Both the position numbers and the translations under genes were made by a program. This document shows, in pieces, positions 11,158-18,889 of a DNA stretch of 36,778 bases (position 1 is the first letter of the stretch; every line of letters starts with the position of its first letter). The notes below the pieces were generated by a model, which saw only the letters and a program-made list of their open reading frames with translations, was not told the DNA's origin and made no database searches. The DNA is from Sphingorhabdus sp. (GTDB lineage: Bacteria > Pseudomonadota > Alphaproteobacteria > Sphingomonadales > Sphingomonadaceae). The stretch is taken from the NCBI RefSeq assembly GCF_029865925.1, contig NZ_JARXAI010000087.1, positions 1 to 36,778 on the forward strand, in the 5' to 3' direction.

Positions 11158-12396
11158 TTGAAATTTATCACTGCCACTGACCGTTATATCTTCCGGCGCG
11201 TGATGTTACCGTTGCTTGCCACGCTGGCAATTGCGGCATCTTTGCTGTTGCTGGAAAAGATGCTGAACCTTTTCGACTTTGTCGCGGCAGAGGGCGGACC
11301 TGTCAGCGTCGTATGGCGCATGCTCGCCAACCTGATACCTGAATATCTGTCACTGGGTATCCCTATTGGCTTGTTGCTTGGTATCTTATTGGCCTTCCGA
11401 GGCCTAGCAACGTCCTCAGAACTCGACATTTTCCGCGCCGTTGGCATGAGTTATTTCCGGCTTCTGCGCGTTCCGTTCCTGTTGGCCATTGCACTTGCCG
11501 CTGTTAACTTTACCATTGTGGGATTCTTGCAGCCAAGCGCGCGCTACCTTTATGAAGAACTGCGCTTTGAACTTCGATCAGGCGCCTTTGGTGCAAAGGT
11601 GCGGGTGGGTGAGTTCAACAATGTTGGCAAAAATCTGACCGTGCGTATCGATGAGAGCAAAAATAATGGCAATGAATTGTCGGGTATGTTTGTCTTCGCA
11701 CAAAGCAACAATGGTCAAACTATCGCAGTGACGGCTGAAAAAGGGCAGTTTTTGCGCACGGACGATCCCGACACAATATTATTACGTTTGCAAAAAGGGA
11801 CGCTTGTCCACGATGCGCCGAGCTACAAATCGCCGCGCTTGTTAAGCTTTACCAGCCATGACGTGCCGATCCCGCTGCCACAGATTGAGAATTTTCGGAA
11901 TCGCGGCGGCAAAGACCGCGAATATTTGATTACCGAGTTGGTGCACATCGGTGGCGATGCGCAAAAACCTGCGTCGGAACGTAATCAGGCCTGGGCCAAT
12001 TTCCATTTCCGCCTTGTCGAGGTCGCAATGATGCTGTTGCTGCCGTTTTTGGCGCTTGCACTGGCCATTCCGCCAAAGCGGTCAACCTCGGCACTTGGGG
12101 TGTTTTTGTCGATTGTGATGGTGGTAACCTATCACAAGATCAACGAATATGCCGAAAGCGTCGGCGGCATGGGCGTCGTTGACCCGTTCTTTGCTTTATG
12201 GGTGCCCTTCCTGTTATTTGCTGGCCTCATCCTATGGATGTATCATGTGATCGCGCATGTGCCGGGTGGGCAGCCTATCGGTGCACTTGAAGTGTTCGCG
12301 TCGAAGGCCGGAAAATGGTTAAAGCGCTTATTCCGCTTTGGCCGCAAATCTCGGTTGGCAACCTTAGGCATGCCAGCGCCTCAGGCGGAGCCATAA
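11158..12396 (+). CDS. LptF/LptG (YjgP/YjgQ) family lipid-export permease, LptF-like
   Basis: TDRYIFRRVMLPLLATLAIAASLLLLEKMLNL...LIPEYLSLGIPIGLLLGILLAFRGLATSSELDIFRAVGMS; TTG start. Confidence 0.85.
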   Translation: MKFITATDRYIFRRVMLPLLATLAIAASLLLLEKMLNLFDFVAAEGGPVSVVWRMLANLIPEYLSLGIPIGLLLGILLAFRGLATSSELDIFRAVGMSYFRLLRVPFLLAIALAAVNFTIVGFLQPSARYLYEELRFELRSGAFGAKVRVGEFNNVGKNLTVRIDESKNNGNELSGMFVFAQSNNGQTIAVTAEKGQFLRTDDPDTILLRLQKGTLVHDAPSYKSPRLLSFTSHDVPIPLPQIENFRNRGGKDREYLITELVHIGGDAQKPASERNQAWANFHFRLVEVAMMLLLPFLALALAIPPKRSTSALGVFLSIVMVVTYHKINEYAESVGGMGVVDPFFALWVPFLLFAGLILWMYHVIAHVPGGQPIGALEVFASKAGKWLKRLFRFGRKSRLATLGMPAPQAEP

Positions 12397-12399
12397 CGG

Positions 12400-13488
12400 A
12401 TGCATTTCTTCCCTTCGCGCAACATCACCATGTACATGGCCAAGTTGTTTATCATCCGCAGTTTCGCCGTGCTTACGATGCTTGTCCTTATACTGATGAC
12501 GCTGGATTTGCTGGGCGAAAGCGGCAAGATATTGGCCGTTCCCGGAAATGACCAAGGCGATGTTCTGCAGTATATTTCGATGCGCGCGCCACAAATCATT
12601 GCCCGATTTTTGCCATTTTCTGCCTTGCTCGGAACGTTGATTGCATTTGCCGGGCTAAGCCAGAACAGCGAAGTCGTTGCCATGAAAGCAGCCGGCCTAT
12701 CGGCGCATCAGATATTAGCGCCGATGTTTGTCGCAAGCCTTGGCGTTGCGCTTATTTCTTTTGTCTTCAACGATGCTGTAGTCGCGCCAAACACGGCCCG
12801 CCTGAAGGTTTGGCAAGCGGCAGAATATGGCGCGGTTGCGCCCAATAGTGACGCGCGAAATAATGTGTGGGTGCGCGAGGGCAATGATCTTATCAAAGCG
12901 GGCAATGTGGTTGGATCAGGCGATGACACTGTGCTTGAAAATGTTCGTATTTATCTGCGCGCAAATGGCGGATTACGGCAAGTCGTGACTGCGACGCAGG
13001 CGCGCTATACTGGCGACGCATGGCAACTGGAAAACGCAAACTCGTTTGATGTTGCCACGACTACAGAAACCAAGCCGGGCAATTTGATAATCGGCAGGGG
13101 CATTACGCCTGACCGATTTAACTATGTCAAAGTGGATGGCGACAGCTTGGCCTTCCTGCCGCTGATGCGCGCGATTGACGATTTAAAAGCCGCTGGTCGC
13201 CATACAGACAATCTGGAAGGCATTTTGTGGCATAAGCTTTCGGGACCGTTGTCGACGCTGTTGATGCCTTTGCTTGGCGCGGTTGCGGCCTTTGGCCTTG
13301 CCCGTTCGGGCGCACTTTTCCTGAGGGCCGTTATCGGTATGGCATTGGGCTTTACCTACTTTGTCGCTGATAATTTCGCCCTCGCAATGGGGAATCTGGG
13401 CGCGTACCCGCCCTGGATTGCGGCATGGGGTCCGTTCTTGTTATTCTTCTTGATAGGCGAAACCGTTTTGGTTCGTACCGAAGAATAA
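12400..13488 (+). CDS. LptF/LptG (YjgP/YjgQ) family lipid-export permease, LptG-like
   Basis: IIRSFAVLTMLVLILMTLDLLGESGKIL...RAPQIIARFLPFSALLGTLIAFAGLSQNSEVVAMKAAGLSAHQILAPM; 3-nt gap from the LptF-like gene. Confidence 0.87.
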   Translation: MHFFPSRNITMYMAKLFIIRSFAVLTMLVLILMTLDLLGESGKILAVPGNDQGDVLQYISMRAPQIIARFLPFSALLGTLIAFAGLSQNSEVVAMKAAGLSAHQILAPMFVASLGVALISFVFNDAVVAPNTARLKVWQAAEYGAVAPNSDARNNVWVREGNDLIKAGNVVGSGDDTVLENVRIYLRANGGLRQVVTATQARYTGDAWQLENANSFDVATTTETKPGNLIIGRGITPDRFNYVKVDGDSLAFLPLMRAIDDLKAAGRHTDNLEGILWHKLSGPLSTLLMPLLGAVAAFGLARSGALFLRAVIGMALGFTYFVADNFALAMGNLGAYPPWIAAWGPFLLFFLIGETVLVRTEE

Positions 13489-13523
13489 GGACCGCGCGCT
13501 GCATAGAGTTTCAGGGATACAGA

Positions 13524-14675
13524 ATGACACAGATTAATATTCGCCCAGTTGTGACGATGGCCGATAAAAAGACATTTGTTGATCTGCCTTTTCGCTTGTA
13601 TGCGGGCGATCCCAATTGGGTACCGCCGCTAAAAAGCGATGTGATGGCAACTATCACACCGGGAAAAAACCCTTGGTTTGGCCATGGTGAGGCGCAGCTT
13701 TACCTTGCCGAGCGCGCTGGCCGTATCGTTGGCCGCATCTCCGCACATATGGACCATCTCGCGCTGAAACAGCCGCCAGAACAAGGCATGGGGCCGGGCG
13801 TTGGCAATTGGGGCTTTTTTGAAGCGGAAGATTCTGACGTTGCGGGGCCGTTAATCGCTGCGGCAGAGGCGTGGCTGCACGACAAGAAAATGGTCCGTTC
13901 ACTGGGGCCATTGAGCCTGTCGATCTGGGAGGAACCAGGGCTGCTGATTGACGGCCATGATCACCCACCCACTATACTCATGGGCTATCACAACCCGGCT
14001 TATGGCGCGTGGATTGAGGCGGCCGGTTATGCGGGTGTCAAAGACCTCTATACTTACCAAATCCCGATCGACGTGCCCTTTCCACCTTTGGTGCAACGCA
14101 TCGTCGCGTCGGGCGAACGGAACGAACGCATTGTCATTCGCAAGGTGAACAAGAAAAATTTCGATGCCGAAGCCGCGATCATTCTGTCTATCTTGAACGA
14201 CGCATGGAGCGGCAATTGGGGTTTTGTGCCGATCACAGATGCCGAGGTCGCCCATACTGGAAAGCAACTGAAACCCATCGTTTTCAACGATCTGATACGC
14301 ATTGCGGAAGTCGATGGGGAACCTGTGGCCTTCATGATGACATGGCCCGATATTAACGAGAAGACGGGCACCTTCGGCGGGTCGTTGTTCCCGTTTAACT
14401 GGGCGAAACTGCTTTGGTGGCTCCGCGCGCCGAAGGTCCGGACAATGCGTGTGCCGTTAATGGGCGTGGTCAAGAAGCTACAATCGACCAGAATGGCGAG
14501 CCAGCTGGCCTTCATGCTGGTATCGCTGATCCGCGATTCATCGACGGCCGACTTTGGCGCAACGCGCGGCGAATTTGGTTGGGTGCTCGACGATAATGGT
14601 CCGATGAATTCCGTCGGCGAAGCCATTAATGGCAAGATTAATAAGGTATATCGTATTTACGAAAAGCAATTGTGA
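13524..14675 (+). CDS. GNAT-type N-acyltransferase; candidate bacterial ceramide synthase (bCerS)
   Basis: ATG at 13524 (MTQINIRPVVTMADKKTFVDLPFRLYAGDPNWVPPLKSDV...); GNAT-like architecture and ceramide-locus context. Confidence 0.75.
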   Translation: MTQINIRPVVTMADKKTFVDLPFRLYAGDPNWVPPLKSDVMATITPGKNPWFGHGEAQLYLAERAGRIVGRISAHMDHLALKQPPEQGMGPGVGNWGFFEAEDSDVAGPLIAAAEAWLHDKKMVRSLGPLSLSIWEEPGLLIDGHDHPPTILMGYHNPAYGAWIEAAGYAGVKDLYTYQIPIDVPFPPLVQRIVASGERNERIVIRKVNKKNFDAEAAIILSILNDAWSGNWGFVPITDAEVAHTGKQLKPIVFNDLIRIAEVDGEPVAFMMTWPDINEKTGTFGGSLFPFNWAKLLWWLRAPKVRTMRVPLMGVVKKLQSTRMASQLAFMLVSLIRDSSTADFGATRGEFGWVLDDNGPMNSVGEAINGKINKVYRIYEKQL

Positions 14676-14716
14676 TCAGCCGTTGCGCTCGAAACTGCGG
14701 TCTTTAGCGGATTGGT

Positions 14717-15283
14717 ATGACCCGCGCCTATCGCCTGGATGCGCCGTCTGGGGCGATTGCGGAGGCCTTTGATGCAGCGCATGGTCCTGCTCCTTGGGGC
14801 GGCGGCGACTTGAGGCCTGGAGAGTTTGCACCAGTTATCGTGCGGTCCGCCAGAACATCGCAGCGTGTCATTCGGCCAATGGTCTGGGGCTATCCCGCCC
14901 CTAACAGCCTAAAGCCAAATGGGGAGGTGCAATGGGTGCCGACCGTCCGCAATGTGGAAAGCCCTTTCTGGATTGGCAATTTGCGGCATGTTGAATTGCG
15001 CTGCCTTGTGCCGGCAACGGCGATTATTCCAACGGCCAAGCGAAAGCCGGAGCGCCGCGATATCGAAGCTCCGCCCTTGTTCGCCATGGCAGGGATTTGG
15101 CGTGACCTGACGCACATGCCCGTCTTTGCGATCATAAGCGTTGATGACGCGGCAGAGCAGGGAAAACGCAGCACGCCGCTTATTCTCAAAGGGCCGCAGC
15201 AACAGGCTTGGCTGTCGGCGGATTGGAAGGATGCGTCGAAACTGCTGGAGCCACGTATCGCAGGGCGCGCCCCATGTGCGTAG
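14717..15283 (+). CDS. SRAP (YedK/HMCES)-like protein, apparently lacking catalytic residues
   Basis: RPMVWGYPAPN...LRCLVPATAIIPT...LFAMAGIWRDL...FAIISVDDA...TPLILKGPQQQAWLS resembles the SRAP scaffold; starts MTRA, not MC. Confidence 0.55.
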   Translation: MTRAYRLDAPSGAIAEAFDAAHGPAPWGGGDLRPGEFAPVIVRSARTSQRVIRPMVWGYPAPNSLKPNGEVQWVPTVRNVESPFWIGNLRHVELRCLVPATAIIPTAKRKPERRDIEAPPLFAMAGIWRDLTHMPVFAIISVDDAAEQGKRSTPLILKGPQQQAWLSADWKDASKLLEPRIAGRAPCA

Positions 15284-15978
15284 TCTCGGTCGCTTGGAAT
15301 GCGCATCCGCGTTGGCGTTTGGTGGTTGCGGGTAACCGCGACGAATATCATGCCCGCGACGCCGCACCCTTGGCAGCATGGGGCGATGCCCCTGCCATTA
15401 TTGCGGGACGCGACATCTCATCCCAAGGCACATGGATGGGCGTAAGCCGCAATGGGCGCTTTGGCGTTGTGACCAATGTGCGAGACCCCGAAGGCCCGGA
15501 TCCACAGAAAGCGTCGCGCGGTGCCTTGGTTACGGACTGGCTGACCAGCGGCGATGTGCCGGTGACGTTGGCTACGTTCAACCCGTTTAACCTGTTGATT
15601 GGCGATCAAGACGGTCTGCAATATCTGTCGAACCGTCCATTGGATCTTAAAATATCGTTGGGTGACGGGATCCACGGCCTTTCTAATGCCGTTAAAGGGG
15701 AAAAGTGGCCGCGCAAAGAGCGATTAAACCACGCGCTCCAGATATGGCTCGATGGCGCAGCGGACGATCCGGCGGTACTATTTGGCGATCTCGCAGATGC
15801 CCATGACCTGCCTGAAAACGCGCACCCCATTTTCATCCGCAATACAGTTTATGGCACGCGGTGCAGCACAATATTGGCGGTGGATCAGGATGGGGCAGGA
15901 CATATACTGGAACGGCGTTTCGACATCACCGGCACATGCACGGGCGAAAGCGATATAGCCTTTCACTGGCACGGCTGA
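15274..15978 (+). CDS. NRDE/TANGO2 family protein
   Basis: MCVVSVAWNAHPRWRLVVAGNRDEYHARDAAPL, NRDE motif and TANGO2 features; start overlaps the previous stop. Confidence 0.9.
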   Translation: MCVVSVAWNAHPRWRLVVAGNRDEYHARDAAPLAAWGDAPAIIAGRDISSQGTWMGVSRNGRFGVVTNVRDPEGPDPQKASRGALVTDWLTSGDVPVTLATFNPFNLLIGDQDGLQYLSNRPLDLKISLGDGIHGLSNAVKGEKWPRKERLNHALQIWLDGAADDPAVLFGDLADAHDLPENAHPIFIRNTVYGTRCSTILAVDQDGAGHILERRFDITGTCTGESDIAFHWHG

Positions 15979-16043
15979 ACGTTCGGAGGGAACAGCAGTT
16001 CCTCAATGGCGTTTGTACCTTCCTAACAGGAAAGGATGTGCCT

Positions 16044-16403
16044 TTGACCCAGACAGACAATAGCCGCCCCATCGGCGCCGCGCCTGAAACCTTCAACAGC
16101 GAATAAGACGATGAAGCCGCGCAGGCGCAGACAGTGCCCGACGATGCCATTCGTGGCATTACTGATCGCGCCTCTGCCCATGAAAGCAGGCACGGCGGGC
16201 CAAGCAACCCGGCACAGATCGACCCCGATGACGCACAGGACGTCGTTGACCATATGAACCAGATGGACCGCAGCGGACGGATCGACATGGACGCCTATCG
16301 CGGTGAGCGTAACGATGATGACGAACCAGAAACATTAGGAGAGGTAGCGCGGGAACCCGACGACGTCGACAGCCGCGGCAACCGACCCCGGAATAATTAC
16401 TGA
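16044..16403 (+). pseudogene. small acidic hypothetical protein gene interrupted by in-frame TAA (16104-16106)
   Basis: TTG start after AGGAAAGGA; TQTDNSRPIGAAPETFNSE-stop-DDEAAQAQTVPDDAIRG...; same frame and coherent composition on both sides. Confidence 0.5.
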
Positions 16404-16476
16404 CGCGAACCGGCTTTCCTGAGGCGTTGATGCGACATCCACACAAATGGATGGGCCCTTAATGGCGCGGTTCATG

Positions 16477-16806
16477 CTATCCCGTTTTGATCTGCGGCAC
16501 ATACCCAATGATTGCAGTCATCGGCAAGTCACCATAAATGTGCGGAAACAACGCGCCCCCGCGGGACACCACCCATTTGATCAGGGACTGCAATGGAGCG
16601 AGATCGACTTCAGCGATCACTAAACCGTCCTGCCCCGCAAAATGCTTTTCCAGCGTGCCCTGCACCTGATCCTGTGTCGATAAATGGATATAGCCGTCGG
16701 CAAGGTCCACGGGTGCGCCCTTAAACAGTCCGTCCGCTTCAAACTGCGCCCATTGCGCGGCGGTCAGTATTTTAAATGCGGTGCGCGGGTGCTTACTATC
16801 GTGCAT
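16477..16806 (-). CDS. DUF952 family protein
   Basis: FKILTAAQWAQFEADGLFKGAPVDLADGYIHLSTQDQVQGTLEKHFAG. Confidence 0.88.
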   Translation of the reverse strand: MHDSKHPRTAFKILTAAQWAQFEADGLFKGAPVDLADGYIHLSTQDQVQGTLEKHFAGQDGLVIAEVDLAPLQSLIKWVVSRGGALFPHIYGDLPMTAIIGYVPQIKTG

Positions 16807-17013
16807 CGGGCAGTCATGTCCAATTCAAACCTTGGTGGCAAGCGCTTAGGTCCACATCAGACCTAAAGCACCGTGACTTTAACACCGGTTGAGCCATGTA
16901 TGTAAATCATGGTATCGTGCGGCGACGCCACCCGAGCATCAAGTTAAGGTGCCCGCTTTTACGTGGCATCCAGCTCGGTCGGTCGGTGGTCACGCGCAAA
17001 GGTCCAGTGCACT

Positions 17014-17484
17014 ATGACTCGGTTTCTCTCGCTTACGTTGATGCTGTCTGTTGCCATTTTTGGGGGTGTCTGGACAGTATCTGGCACAGCCCCGATTGGC
17101 GGCGTCGCTGCCTTCGCCGCAAGTGCCGCCGACACCGAAACTGCGTCCTTTGGCATGTGCCACAGCGGCGGTGGCACCAACTGCGTCGTGGATGGCGACA
17201 CGATTTGGTATCGCGGAACTAAGATCCGCATTGCCGATATTGATACGCCCGAAACCCATCAACCTAAATGCGCAGCGGAGGCAAAACTGGGCGCAGCGGC
17301 TACGCGGCGGATGCTTCAGCTGGTAAATGCTGGTCCCTTCACGCTGCAAAGCATCAACCGCGATGAAGATCGCTATGGCCGAAAATTGCGGGTCATTGCG
17401 CGCGGTGGGAAAAGCCTCGGCGAACTATTGGTCGAAGAAGGGCTTGCCCGATATTATAAAGGCGGTCGGCGCGGCTGGTGCTGA
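17014..17484 (+). CDS. secreted thermonuclease (SNase-like) family protein
   Basis: VVDGDTIWYRGTKIRIADIDTPETHQPKC...DRYGRKLRVI...LGELLVEEGLARYYKGGRRGWC; hydrophobic N-terminus. Confidence 0.85.
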   Translation: MTRFLSLTLMLSVAIFGGVWTVSGTAPIGGVAAFAASAADTETASFGMCHSGGGTNCVVDGDTIWYRGTKIRIADIDTPETHQPKCAAEAKLGAAATRRMLQLVNAGPFTLQSINRDEDRYGRKLRVIARGGKSLGELLVEEGLARYYKGGRRGWC

Positions 17485-17520
17485 CAAGCGCCCATCGCCG
17501 CCCGAGCCGCGCGACAATGG

Positions 17521-17736
17521 TCAAAAAAAGGCGGTCGACCACCCGAGCAGCAGCAAGCCATTAATCTCCTCAATCGCCGCGACAAGGCGCCATTCGGGCA
17601 TGATATAGCGGTCGTCAAAGCCAATACCGGCATAACTTATCGTCGAAAAATACATAGCGGTCTCAAGATCCGCGACCGCGCCAAGGCCTTCATATAGAAA
17701 AGCGTAGAGCCAGCCCGCCACCATGGATAACCACAG
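17521..17736 (-). pseudogene. remnant of a two-TM potassium-channel-like gene
   Basis: MVAGWLYAFLYEGLGAVADLETAMYFSTISYAGIGFDDRYIMPEWRLVAAIEEINGLLLLGWSTAFF; upstream in-frame stop at 17737-17739 and abrupt C-terminal end. Confidence 0.5.
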
Positions 17737-17784
17737 TTAGGTGCACATTTAATCAATTAGACCGAAATTACACGGAGAGATTGC

Positions 17785-18837
17785 TTACTCCGCAGCAACC
17801 CCAGCTTGTTCAAACATGTCCATGCCGTCATTTTCCGCGGCGATGATTTCGCTGACGTCTTTCTTTTTGCGGTTGTCGAAGCTGCTCCATACTTGGCCCC
17901 ATTCGCCGCGAGTCGACGCCTTGCTATATTCAGTAGCGCGGGTTTCGAAGAAGTTGGCGTGCTCGACACCATTCAGCAATGGTGCGAGCCATGGCAGCGG
18001 GTGGTCTTCGACCATATAGATTGGCTGAAAACCAAGCTGACCCAAGCGCCAATCGGCGATGTAGCGGATGTAGCGTTTGATTTCCTTTGCAGTCATGCCG
18101 GGAACTGGGCCCATTTCGAACGCGAGGTCGATGAAGTTATCTTCCAGACGGACGACCTTCTGACAGCAATCGATAATGTCTTCCTTCACCGATTTGGTGA
18201 GGCAGCCACGCTCGGCGCAGAATGCGTGGAACAGCTTGGTAATGCCTTCGCAGTGCAAGCTTTCATCGCGGACCGACCAGGATACGATTTGCCCCATGCC
18301 CTTCATCTTGTTGAAGCGCGGGAAGTTCATCAGCATCGCGAACGAAGCGAACAATTGCAACCCTTCGGTAAAGCCGCCGAACATGGCGAGCGTGCGGGCA
18401 ATGTCTTCGTCGCTGTCGACGCCGAACTGGTGGATATAATCGACCTTGGCCGCCATTTCTTCATATTCGAGAAACGCCGAATATTCGGATTCGGGCATGC
18501 CGATGGTGTCGAGCAAGTGGCTGTACGCGGCGACGTGGACGGTTTCCATGTTGGAAAACGCGGTTAGCATCATCTTGACTTCCGTCGGCTTGAACACGCG
18601 GCCGTAATTTTCGTGGTAGCAATTCTGCACCTCGATATCGGCTTGTGTGAAGAAGCGGAAAATCTGCGTGAGCAGGTTGCGCTCGTGATCCGAGAGCTTC
18701 TGTGCCCAATCGCGGCAATCTTCGCCCAAGGGTACTTCTTCGGGCAACCAATGGATCTGCTGCTGGCGTTTCCAGAAGTCATAAGCCCATGGATATTCAA
18801 AGGGCTTGTAGCTATTGCGTGCTTCTAACAATGACAT
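17785..18837 (-). CDS. nrdB: ribonucleoside-diphosphate reductase, beta subunit
   Basis: EARNSYKPFEYPWAYDFWKRQQQIHWLPEEVPLGEDCRDW; FFTQADIEVQNCYHENY; DESLHCEG. Confidence 0.95.
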   Translation of the reverse strand: MSLLEARNSYKPFEYPWAYDFWKRQQQIHWLPEEVPLGEDCRDWAQKLSDHERNLLTQIFRFFTQADIEVQNCYHENYGRVFKPTEVKMMLTAFSNMETVHVAAYSHLLDTIGMPESEYSAFLEYEEMAAKVDYIHQFGVDSDEDIARTLAMFGGFTEGLQLFASFAMLMNFPRFNKMKGMGQIVSWSVRDESLHCEGITKLFHAFCAERGCLTKSVKEDIIDCCQKVVRLEDNFIDLAFEMGPVPGMTAKEIKRYIRYIADWRLGQLGFQPIYMVEDHPLPWLAPLLNGVEHANFFETRATEYSKASTRGEWGQVWSSFDNRKKKDVSEIIAAENDGMDMFEQAGVAAE

Positions 18838-18889
18838 ATCTGTCTCCTTGGACCTAAATTTTATAACTTCGAAGTGTTATCTGGGTGCC

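Noticed and set aside
16896-17222. 108-aa plus-strand ORF overlapping the thermonuclease start
   Set aside because: Out of frame with a well-supported secreted nuclease and with no protein-like features.
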